A DNA stretch of 64,000 bases, from positions 558,001-622,000 of the forward strand of contig JAIXMF010000009.1 in NCBI GenBank assembly GCA_025201365.1, in the 5' to 3' direction. Below are positions 51,298-64,000 of this stretch, piece by piece (positions within the stretch are counted from its first letter, which is position 1; the number at the start of each line of letters is the position of its first letter). A model generated the notes under the pieces. The model saw only the letters and a program-made list of their open reading frames with translations, did no database searches and had not been told where the DNA came from. The DNA is from Syncephalis plumigaleata. Taxonomy: Eukaryota; Zoopagomycota; Zoopagomycetes; Zoopagales; Piptocephalidaceae. Position numbers and translations under genes: made by a program.

Positions 51298-52600
51298 ATG
51301 TGCGGTCGAACTGAACTAGGCGTGGTAACTATATGCACTCGTTCGTGTGTTTACTCACTATTAATACGATTATCCTATAGACGGTAGAACAGATAGTAGC
51401 GCGTTTTCACTTATATCGATGGTTGCATCCTGAAGAGTTTGAACCAAAGTAAGTAATAAACTATACTATACTAGATTAGACACGCTAACCGAGTATATAT
51501 CGATAGCTACAATGTTACACCAATGCAAGTACAACCCGTGCTAACCTGGAATAACGATGGTAGTAAACGCTTAATCCAAAATATGGTATGTAAGATCTAC
51601 TACACTAATCCATTCATCTCATATAACTATTATTCATATAGGAGTGGGGTGTAGCTAAATACGACGACAAAGCAATTATTATCAATATACGCGATGATAC
51701 TATCAAGGATAAACCATTATCGGTGACTAGATTTCATCGATGTGTTGTATTAGCAAGAGGGTAAGTGATTACTAGATACATGTATACAAGTACTGACAAT
51801 AACATAGATATTATGAGTGGAAACGACAGGATAAACATCGAATACCCTATTACATACATCGTGCTGATAAATCACTCATGCTACTGGCGGGACTCTATAC
51901 CATTAATCAGCAACCAAGTATGTGCAATACGTGTAGATTATATCATTACCATCATGACTAATAACTAGCATATAGGTGGTGACAAACTGAACTATGTCGT
52001 TGTAACAACATCAGCTGCTGATCCTATCGCGGGTATTCATGATCGTATGCCAGTAATACTAGAGGATCCATCCGAATGGCTTGATGCTAAACAAGATTGG
52101 CGAAGAACACTACATCCATTTAGTGGGCGACTTTCATGGTAAGCATTATAATTACAATAATCTACGTATTAATCATCAAATAGGTATCGAGTATCGTTAA
52201 AAGTAAATAACGGCTATAATCACGATATTGAATGTATGAAACCTATTGAAGAGATACCGGGTAATATTAAGCAATTCTTTAATGTGGCAGCATCCACTAG
52301 TACATCAGATAATGTTAGCAGTTATTCAACGAAGGAAAGCATAAAACAAGAAATGACTACATCACCATTAAGACATAGTACACCAGATAGTGATAGTAAT
52401 TACTCAACAAAAGAAAGCGTAAAACAAAAATGACTGCATCACCATCGAGAACTAGTCCAATTAGTAATACAAAAATGAAATCACCAAAATTACGTCGATC
52501 ACCTTTATCGAATAAGCAGAAGGTAACACCATACACACGTTTAGTTACAGATTATTTCAAACCAAAGGGTAAACAACCTGCTAGTCATCAGAATGAATAA
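51298..52600 (+). CDS. SRAP/HMCES-type abasic-site DNA-protein crosslink protein
   Basis: Cys2 of this family bonds covalently to abasic sites in single-stranded DNA and shields them during replication. MCGRTELG at 51298 gives the catalytic Cys at position 2. The first intron is about 51325-51376. The next exons give a stretch ending PEEFEP, then YNVTPMQVQPVLTW, GVAKYDD, ARGYYEWKRQDKHRIPY, LLAGLYT, the segment FVVTT-like LNYVVVTTSAADPIAGIHDRMPV split over an intron, and HPFSGRLSWYRVS. Conserved Asn, Glu (YYEW) and His (HDRMP) residues are all present. The tail holds two near-repeats (YSTKES) and ends LVTDYFKPK, which looks like a PCNA-interacting motif. One A is probably missing in an A-run at 52426-52430. 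Confidence 0.9.
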
Positions 52601-53234
52601 TGTCAGTATTTGTTAATAAATTAGTTATAATCATATATTATAATGAGATGATATCAAGTAGTTAAACAATAATAGCGTATAGTTTATTATATGTGTGTAT
52701 GTAAGGTGGGTGTATGCTGTTGTACGTGAACATATGAAAGGTGAACATGCAAATTAAACAAAAAGAAAGTGGAAATAAAAGTGCAATTAATTGCATCTTC
52801 GATATACCTCTCTCTCTTTCTCCTCTCTCCTTCTTCTGCTTCTCCTGCTTCTCTTACTGAAGACTATAGTTTCTGTGTAATTATTTATCATTTACCATCA
52901 ACTGCTACCATATTGTCTAGAATGGATGACTTGCCATCATCGTCAATCTATACATCATGCTTGTATGCTTATATCTATCCAAGTAATTAGATAGTAATAA
53001 GCAGCGGATATAACTATTGCTATAGTTATAGAATGCTATAAACGTATGCGTATGCGTATATGTGTATGTGTATGTGAGTGTGAGTGTGCGAGTGTATATG
53101 CGTGCGTATGTAAGTTCGTGTATCAATGAATGTAATGCTCACGCTATGCTTATCTCTCTCTTTCTCTCTCCTTCGCTTCCTCTCTCCTCCTCCTTCTCTC
53201 TTTCTTTTTTTTCCTTCTATTCTTCCCCACCCAA
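52601..53234. other. Intergenic region with GT- and CT-rich repeats
   Basis: A TATGTG/GTGAGT-type run at 53043-53105 and CT-rich tracts at 52808-52860 and 53151-53215 lie between convergent genes. No gene supported. Confidence 0.5.
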
Positions 53235-56186
<2,952 letters not shown>

Positions 56187-57248
56187 GATATACGTAGCTT
56201 CTAGATAGGAATAAACAATGCGATAACAAGGCTAACATGTAAATAATAGCAAAATAGTTGTGTTTATTCGTGTTTACTTACTATTTGTATTTCGATTAAC
56301 CAACAGAATAGAGCGTGACTATAGCGTGTACTAGTTCGCAATACGATGTGGATGGTGGTTAAACGGTAGATATCAATGCTTCAGTTTCTTATTTGCTGAA
56401 AGACACAAGTAACCGCGTGTAAATTGATCTGATTGACTTGTGAAAACAATAAAATAGAAACGAAACGAAACGAAACGGAAAGGAAAGGAAAGGAGAGATG
56501 TGCGTTCACGAATAAACACGCTTATCACCTGTCTTTTTATGCGTATATAGTAGAGTAGTAAAGAAAAGAAGAAGGGGGAGATCCTTGAACTGAACGTGTA
56601 TAGGATTGTCGGTAGCGTATTCTGTTAATACTAGGTAACAGATAATCAACAACTATGGTCGCTATCAACAATAATAGCTTGTCCTAGTGTCAAGGAGATA
56701 ATAAGGTAAATTGAGCAGACAAACAAAGAAAGAAAGACGTGTCAAATAAGATGATAGTTAGAGAAAGAGACGAGTGTATATGCGCGATAGTAATTTAATA
56801 GCACGACTTCTTGTATGAGTGCTTGACTTGAACCAAAGTGAGAAAGGAGAAGAGAGAGGAGGAAAAATATGCGGAGGATCGGATGACATTTTTTTATATT
56901 TTCCATTGTGACTTGACTGTGTTCCTCATCACAATCATCAATCATCATCATTGTGTTGGCATTATTGGCATCATTGTAGTAGATTTACGAATCAATACTT
57001 TATTGTCTTATTTCCTAGTATTTACTGTATGTAGGCTAGGATTTGTGCATACACTCAAATTGTATAATAATAAATAAGTAAATGAACAATAATATTTTAA
57101 TCATGCAACAAACAATACAAATATATATTGAATGTAGAAAGCGGATAAGCATTAAAAAGAAACTTATAACATTATAATATGCACTCGCACACATAAACAG
57201 ATAAACATAAAAAGAAAGAGTGTGGGTAGACATGTCCACATATACTGA
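56187..57248. other. Intergenic region
   Basis: About 1.06 kb upstream of poly(A) polymerase. A/G-rich repeats (AAACG at 56459-56480, AAAGG at 56480-56495). No gene supported. Confidence 0.5.
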
Positions 57249-57735
57249 TTAGCGCCGACCACGTAGATTCTCCACACTACGTTGATGGCCATGGATGCCG
57301 CTCCAATAGACTGGACCTCGAGTACGCTCCTGACTAGGATGGAGGAACGTCGTCAACTGATAAATATCTTCTATACGTCTACTCCGTTCGCCAAAGTCAT
57401 CCTCGGCTGCACCACCACCACCACCATTACGTTTATGAGATGGTGTATGCGTAGTTGTCGTGGTAGATTCATGTGCTTTAGGTCTACTATGAGAACAGTT
57501 AAGTGACATGGATCGACTACGATATAGCTTATTATTCGGATTACGTGATTGTTTCGTATTAGCATCACTTGACGTATTGTCATGCTTGTCATGTCGATGC
57601 TGGCTCATCCTTGCTGGAGATGATCCGGAGGAATGTGTTCCCATAGGCGTCATCGGTACTGCAGATGCACTACGGGTATGACCAGTATTCTGACGTAAGG
57701 CAGCTGTAACTGGATGAGGATAATGATGCTGATTA

Positions 57736-57766
<31 letters not shown>

Positions 57767-59392
57767 CTGCTGCTACTGCTGATGCTGATGTAGTTGTCGA
57801 TGTCGATGTCAATGTCGATTGATGCTGACCAGTTCCTGTAGCACTAGCGGTATTGACCACCGCATAATCACCAAGTTTACTATGAATAAACTCGTCTATC
57901 AATCGACCTAGCAATGGGTCACCTTCATTAGGTGCTGTCCCATGTCTATTCGAGTTCGTTGGTCGCGGGCGTAGTGTACGACGTGCAGCATGTCGTGTCA
58001 ATTGAGCAACCGCCCGATCTCGTGCAGGTTCAGCGTAGAGTGCAGTATCACCTAGTTCCTGCTCCATACGTGTCCAATGTGCGCTCGATCGGAAGCGCAT
58101 GAAACTATCCTCAAGTAGACAGAGGACGGCCATCTTCGCCTCGTCAAAGCAATGCTGAAGTGCCAGATTGTTATCCGCTCGACGAATACAATCCGCTACT
58201 CGTCGACGACAACGCTCAGTTAGATTCACTTCAATGCGTGACTGCGTGGACAGATACATCTGGAATAGATTGTTGGCAGCCGCACGTCTTTCACGCCACG
58301 TACCAAAAGCGAATGTCTGATACTGCTCAATCTCCATGTAGAAGAATAGATTCTCGCTACAAAACTCGTCTAGAAGACAGCGTAGAAAGTAGCATAGCGG
58401 TAATTTCGCCCGTAGCATCATGGTTAATCCATTACGAGCAATCTCGCTCACTGAAACGTCTATAGGTGGTGTATCGCCAAAGAAGTCGGCCAGTTTCCGT
58501 GCGGATCTTTGTAAGCGTACGGTAGCCAATGTGCCAGGTGTGACTACCATTTCATCACAGCGTGTAAGCGCCCGTTCCAACAAGCAAGAGTAGCGAGTAC
58601 CCGCGGATGACACTCCAGAACAGCCGGATTGTCCCCATCCTTTAGTAGACAACGTATTTTCAGGTAATGGTATTGCCAGTGTCAATTTAGACCCTCCATC
58701 ATTTATCTCCGTATTACTGCGTTGTCTATTTAATAACGAGAAGGCCTTTGTCGTGTTTCGAGTGTTGTCCTTAATGCTTTCAGCAGCAGTAGTGGTTACC
58801 GCTACATTGTTAACCACTGGTGTAACACGACTAGCTACATCCGAAACAGACATGGAACGCTTACGATGACCAATATCTGACATAGTCGAAGCGTCGGATT
58901 TGGACAAGTAAATGTAGTCTGGTGTCAAGCAATTGCCGTTCATGGCACGCTGAGCGATCACATTCTTGCCGGTGTATGAACGTGACACAACTGAGGTGGC
59001 TGTGGCGGTAGTTGTTGTCGTCGTGTGTCGCTCAAATGATTACTAGTATTATCCGTCGAGTATCCTGTTGTCACGGGTGCTGTATCAATTAATGGAGCTA
59101 GCCATAGTTTACTACTAATGGAATACGAGTCTTCATTGTCGTCGTGTTCATTAATCCATGTTGGTGGATTGTTGTCATGTCGTGCTGCTAATGGCGCACA
59201 CAACTGATGCTGATGATTGCCGCTGCTACTGCTATCGATATCACTCTTGTCAGATGCCATGGTGTCTATAGTGGAAGTGGATGACAACTCGTGTGATAGA
59301 TAGATCGATTGAATAAATGGATTTGTAGTAGCAATGGATGCTAGTTTATCCGTATTATTGCTATTATAGTTGGATATGGTTCTGTGTTCCAT
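57249..59392 (-). CDS. RGS-domain protein
   Basis: Likely a GTPase-activating regulator of heterotrimeric G-protein alpha subunits. ATG at 59392 (MEHRTISNYNSNNTDK); an N-terminal Ser/Asp-rich region continues in the next frame after a probable single-base gap near 59000-58985. From there 579 codons run to 57249 without an intron. The RGS fold is at about 58480-58060: MLRAKLPLCYFLRCLLDEF, SENLFFYMEIEQYQTF, then a long helical stretch to LCLLEDSFMRFRSSAHW. The tail is disordered, with an Ala/Ser run encoded by (GAT)n at 57737-57770 and basic Ser-rich segments. No DEP, PX or membrane domain seen. Confidence 0.82.
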
Positions 59393-62249
59393 ATCTAGAT
59401 CAATCGATTGTTAATAAACTGAACTATCACATACAGATACTCAATAATAATAATAATCACCTACCTGATATATTAAGCGTATTAATGTCTGAGACTAGTG
59501 GCATAGGAAAGAAATAAGAAGGAGATAGGCGTATTTTCTAATAATTAGAATAGCTCTTGACCAGAAGAACTAGAAGCAAATAGTAGCAGTAAGAGTGGTA
59601 TGTGAGAGGAAAGAAGAGGAGTAATAGCGGTAATATGACTGCCGAACGATCAACGCTAGCAGGTAAGTAGGCAAGCAAGCAAGCAGGTTATGATAGAGCG
59701 ATTATTATTTGTTAAGAGATAACTAGTAATACTCAAGAAAGAATGCTCAAAATGTATTAATACGTGTACGGTTAAATAGAAACTATTCCCCGTAGTAGCA
59801 ACAGTCAGACTGTAGTATATATATATATATATGTATATATGAATGTAATAGAATGCTGAAATGCGAAACTGGCAAGACAGAACAAGAGACAGGTAAACGG
59901 TAAATTGCCCAATAATGAGTGTTACACACGCCTACACTATATAACAACAATAACAACAGTAACAACAACTATATACCTTGTTATTGTTAATAGTGGTTGT
60001 GTTTATGAAAGAATAAAAGGAGAGAATAGGAGGAGAAAGAGAAAGAGAAAGAACAACGACCTTGAGTCCACTCTCGTAGAATGCTACTACCACCACTACT
60101 AATAATAATGCTACTACTACTACTAATACTATTGAATAAAGAAATGACGGGTACAATGATCACTAATCTGGATGGATTGTATTTGAATCGTGTGAATACA
60201 GCATAAGAGAAATAGAAAATGACACTGCTAATATAATCATCACTGTTATAAGTGGTCGACTGAGTTGGATTGTTTGTGGTTTGGGAACACGAAAGGAGCA
60301 TGAAAAAACCAGTTGTTCCCTTCCCCCAAATGACAAGGGGCGGAGCTCGTAGTTTTAGAAAGTCACACTATGATTTGATGGCAATGGAGATCGTTATCCG
60401 GATTTCAACTTGAACGTAAATTGAACACGAATGCTGGATGCAACATCGTTTGAGAATAGATTGTGATGCGAGTATGCATAGATGCTATACCTTACCAGTA
60501 ATAGTGATGGTAGATCAACGAGTTAGACTACTAAATAAAACACTCGTAACTGGAGGATTGTAACAAAGTGATACCAATGCATGGAAGGGATTAGTGCAAG
60601 CAAGCATATGTATGCATGCATGTATGCTACGATTTGTTATATTTTATAACAACAGTAACAGCAGCAATTGCGTTTCTTTGTATGTTTTAAATGGAATACA
60701 TTGTTTTGTTTTCGTATTTCTTAATAGAATGTACATGTATAATACGTGAATGTTGAACAATAATACCATGATACTGGTTGATAAGACAATTAAAGAGTAT
60801 TACTAATTATGGTGAACATTGAAACTAACTCAAAACATTAATCTATTAATGACAAAAATTGATAGGTAGTCAAGAGTTATGATGCCATAGGTGTGTCATA
60901 GTCGAAGTAGTAATCGTAGTAGTCGTAGTAGTAGTAGTAGTAGAAATGACAGGAGACATGGTCGTTTCCCTTAAATAATAGCTTCTAACACACATGTTTG
61001 CATTACATCGAATTGAATGATATTACCATTCAATAATAATGATGCTGATTAATACAACAATGTGATAAGAGAGCCAGTGATTGAAACGAATGATCGTGTC
61101 ATCTATACTACTAAACAACCACAACAATAACAAGAACAACAACAACAGCAACAAGAAAACACAATGGACAAGTGCAAACATAAGGGTAGAGGTGGTATAC
61201 TACTAATACCGGAAGAAGGGAAGATGAGTGTACATGGAACGGCAATGATATACTAAGGAAAATAAGGGACAAGGTCGGCAAAGATAATCGACCATATAAC
61301 AATAGTATAATATAGAGGGATAGAGAGATAAGAGGAGAGGAAAAGAAGGAATGGGATAGGCCGTTACATGATTGCGGAATAATAAGAGATAACGCGTACG
61401 ATTCACTGAATATCATCATTACAAGTGTAAATAATGATTGTTACAGCGATATAAGAATAGAATCGATAATAATGTAGTAGTAGTAGTAGTAGTAGTAAAG
61501 GAAATAATGATGATATAATAGTAGTAGTCGGTAGATGAGATAATAGTAGTGTGGACTATCAAGTAGAGCATAAACGACGAAAGGCATATAAAGTATAGTT
61601 AGTTAGTTGGATAGATAGATTGATTGATAATAAACTAAATAAGAAGAGGTGTGCGCAGCTGGCATGGCGCGTAATAATGCGTAACTAAAAGAGAAAAAGA
61701 ATAGAATAACCATTTCATAGAAATAAGTAATAAGGCGTAACGAAATAATAGACTAGTCATGTCATATCGAGTAAAAAGAAACAAAGCTGCTTATCGATAT
61801 GAACATTACCAGTCTATTATGACAATATAATGTTAATGAATAATGATAATATATGTATATATCCCGAAGCAATACAGTGAAATGAAAAGTATAACTATCG
61901 CGTGGTGGTGGTAATATATGAAATGATGATCATGATGTGACAATAGTTGAACTGGTAATAATAAAAGCTGAAGTGGTGATAATAATGCCAGCTGATAAAT
62001 GGCACACACTGAATGGTCTAGTAGTCCACTTAACGAGGAATGGTGGTTGAGGATATCAAATGAATAAAGAAGAGGCCTATTTGTACAAGTGTCTATATCT
62101 TTACCACTATTATACCATAAGATATGGTAATAGTAAAGATATAAAGCGTTCTAACAAAATGAAACATGCAATATTAATCAATGAACTGGTTCACATTAAT
62201 ATATGTCTATATATATATATATATGTAATGATATCATCATGCCTGCCAT
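59393..62249. other. Long intergenic region with microsatellites
   Basis: About 2.86 kb. A possible leader exon and intron of the RGS gene lie within the first 100 bp. Otherwise there are (TA)n at 59816-59832, AAGC repeats at 59668-59685, GTA repeats at 60907-60943 and 61474-61497, and purine-rich tracts (60020-60055, 61315-61350). No ORF has domain or splice support. A non-coding transcript cannot be excluded. Confidence 0.5.
61474..61497. repeat. (GTA)n microsatellite
   Basis: Eight GTA/TAG units in intergenic DNA. Confidence 0.9.
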
Positions 62250-64000
62250 TTAGGCACAAGGTGGCACGTAGGCATGATAACGAGCATGATTGATAAGTTT
62301 CGCGCATGCGACTAGCCACATTAGACGCTCACTTGCTTCAGAGTTGCCACGAGCTGCGGCACGTTGGAACCAGTGGGCAGCCTCTTCAAGATCGACTGAA
62401 CAGCCGACGCCCTTCTCTAGACATTCGCCTAGATGAAGTTGAGCGGCGACATGATCACGTTCGGCTGCGGCACGGAACCAACGGACAGCCTGAACTTCAT
62501 CGCGTTGACAACCAACACCAGCGAGTAGACAACGACCCAGTAGATCCATACCACGGGTGTGGCCACGTTCGGCTGCCTTACGATACCAGGAGACAGCGGC
62601 GAATGGATCGCGGGGAACACCACGACCATCGGCGTACATGCCACCGAGATTGCACTGAGCCCAGGCGTTGTCTTTGGCAGCGGCACGTGCGTACCATTTA
62701 ACGGCCAACTGATGATTGCGCTCTACACCACGTCCACATTCGTAGGCGTGGCCGAGTGCGTTCATACCGGCGGGATCACCCTTCTCGGCTGCTTTGGCGA
62801 ACCAACTTGCTGCACGCACGAGATCAATTGAGCAACCAGTGCCGTCGCGTAGGCAGTAGGCAAGTGCAAGCATTGCGGGTACATGACCAAGATTCGCTGA
62901 TCGACGATAGCATCGCACGGCCTCTTGTAGGTCACGTCGCGACACACCCAGACCATGTTGGTAGCAGTAGCCCAGTGAGTGCCAGGCATAACAGTTGCCT
63001 GCTGTGGCACTACGGCGATACCAAGCTACCGCTACCTTCAAGTCTTGTGGAACGCCATTGCCATGTTGATAGCAATGACCGAGGTTGTGTTGCGCTCTAG
63101 CGTGACCTTGCTCGGCAGCTAGACGATACCAACGGGCACCTTCGGCTGGATCGCGTGCCACACCTACGGCATTCTGGTAGCAGTAGCCCAAGTTGCACTG
63201 TGCCCACATGTAACCAGCAGCGGCAGCTCGTCGATACCACGCCACAGCTGCTTCGGGACACTGGGCCACGCCGACACCATCTTCGTAGCAGTAGCCGAGG
63301 GCGTTCTGAGCCACGGCATTACCCAACTCGGCTGCTTGTCGGTAGAGAGCCACGGCACTACTGGGTGAATGACATCCGCCTAGACCGGTCTCGTAGCAGT
63401 AGCCTAGATTGTACATAGCTACCGTGTCACCGAGACGAGCGGCCTCTTTGTAGTGACGCACCGCTTGTACATCCGAGTGCTCGCAACCAAGACCTTCCGC
63501 GTAGCAATAGCCCACGCCAGCAAGTCCTTGTGGCAACTTTTGAGCAGCTGCTCGTGCGTAATATTCAAAGGCACGAGTGGGCGATTTAGGCGCACATAGA
63601 CCGTCGTGATGACACGCTGCCATGCAGTAGTGTGCCGGGGCAAAGTTGTGCTGATCGGCTGCCTTGCGGAACCAATCGAGTGGATGAGGAAGGGCGGCGA
63701 GCGTTTTGGCAAAGTCATCGGCCGAGCGACGATCCGTGGGAACACCAGGACGACCGTATTTCTTCAGGAAGGCAAGACGTGCCAATGCGATGGGTTGATC
63801 ACGACCAGCGGCGACATACCAGTCGACGGCGGTGGAGTAAGCACCAGTCACACCAAGTCCAAATTCGTAGCAAAGGCCGAGCAATGCACAAGCGGGCCGA
63901 TATCCATGAGCGGACGCGGCACGGAACAAGTAGCCGAATGCTAGGCGTAGACTGGCATTTGGAAGACGGCGTAAAAGATGAGCCTCACCAAGTGTGTATA
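62250..64000 (-). CDS. Sel1-repeat (TPR-like) protein, 5' end beyond the window
   Basis: One intronless open frame of 583 codons from the right edge to a TAA at 62250-62252. At least 14 Sel1 repeats of about 36 residues are visible, each with a core like LGYCYEDGVGV...AVAWYRRAA, plus part of another at the edge. Sel1 proteins are scaffolds. In fungi Skt5/Chs4 chitin-synthase activators and ER-degradation factors carry them. There is no C-terminal CaaX box here (it ends YVPPCA), so an Skt5 role is not supported. Base composition and codon use are clearly more GC-rich than in neighbouring genes, and no frame break is seen. The start lies outside the window. Confidence 0.9.
   Translation of the reverse strand, partial: YTLGEAHLLRRLPNASLRLAFGYLFRAASAHGYRPACALLGLCYEFGLGVTGAYSTAVDWYVAAGRDQPIALARLAFLKKYGRPGVPTDRRSADDFAKTLAALPHPLDWFRKAADQHNFAPAHYCMAACHHDGLCAPKSPTRAFEYYARAAAQKLPQGLAGVGYCYAEGLGCEHSDVQAVRHYKEAARLGDTVAMYNLGYCYETGLGGCHSPSSAVALYRQAAELGNAVAQNALGYCYEDGVGVAQCPEAAVAWYRRAAAAGYMWAQCNLGYCYQNAVGVARDPAEGARWYRLAAEQGHARAQHNLGHCYQHGNGVPQDLKVAVAWYRRSATAGNCYAWHSLGYCYQHGLGVSRRDLQEAVRCYRRSANLGHVPAMLALAYCLRDGTGCSIDLVRAASWFAKAAEKGDPAGMNALGHAYECGRGVERNHQLAVKWYARAAAKDNAWAQCNLGGMYADGRGVPRDPFAAVSWYRKAAERGHTRGMDLLGRCLLAGVGCQRDEVQAVRWFRAAAERDHVAAQLHLGECLEKGVGCSVDLEEAAHWFQRAAARGNSEASERLMWLVACAKLINHARYHAYVPPCA

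Noticed and set aside
61111-61419. 102-codon Leu/Ser-rich ORF in the long 3' gap
   Set aside because: Arises from purine-rich and repeat DNA. No recognisable motif.

Overview
The window is eukaryotic nuclear DNA. It is AT-rich and gene-dense, and most genes are cut by many very short introns (about 45-60 bp, GTAAGT-type donors, TAG acceptors, sometimes a TACTAAC-like branch site). The gene set points to an early-diverging fungus: homoserine O-acetyltransferase, alpha-arrestin, a tyrosinase, a secreted protein with a CBM19-like tail, and Sld7-like and Scm3-like candidates. A B12-dependent methionine synthase also fits an early-branching lineage rather than an ascomycete. The lineage (for example a zoopagomycete-like fungus) is inferred, not shown.

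Region 1 (1-16.4 kb) is a large palindrome. Two nearly identical arms of about 6.2 kb (37-6257 and 10197-16432, opposite orientation) each carry a complete protein kinase gene, a tandemly duplicated kinase upstream region and a small fold-back element. The arms enclose a 3.9-kb unique centre holding an eIF5B gene that lacks the usual N-terminal half. The arms differ by a few SNPs and short indels. One of these is a 4-bp change at a kinase splice donor.

Region 2 (16.9-30.4 kb) holds an ATRX/ARIP4-type SNF2 remodeller with an N-terminal SAM domain (+). Tail-to-tail with it, 130 bp away, is cobalamin-dependent methionine synthase (-). A 3.1-kb repeat-rich gap follows.

Region 3 (33.5-47.4 kb) holds an AMPK/SNF1-like kinase (+), homoserine O-acetyltransferase (+), the secreted CBM19-like protein (+), an alpha-arrestin (-), a gene with an Sld7-like C-terminus (+) and a secreted tyrosinase with a Thr-rich repeat tail (-).

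Region 4 (48-64 kb) holds an Scm3-like protein (-), U1-70K (-), an HMCES/SRAP protein (+), poly(A) polymerase (-), an RGS-domain protein (-) and the 3' part of a Sel1-repeat protein (-), which runs off the right edge.

Functional links are modest. Two methionine-pathway enzymes lie about 6 kb apart, and two mRNA-processing genes (U1-70K and poly(A) polymerase) flank HMCES. At least 18 places in about ten conserved genes look like single-base deletions in short homopolymers. This is best read as consensus error in the assembly, so most reading-frame breaks noted below should not be taken as pseudogenes.
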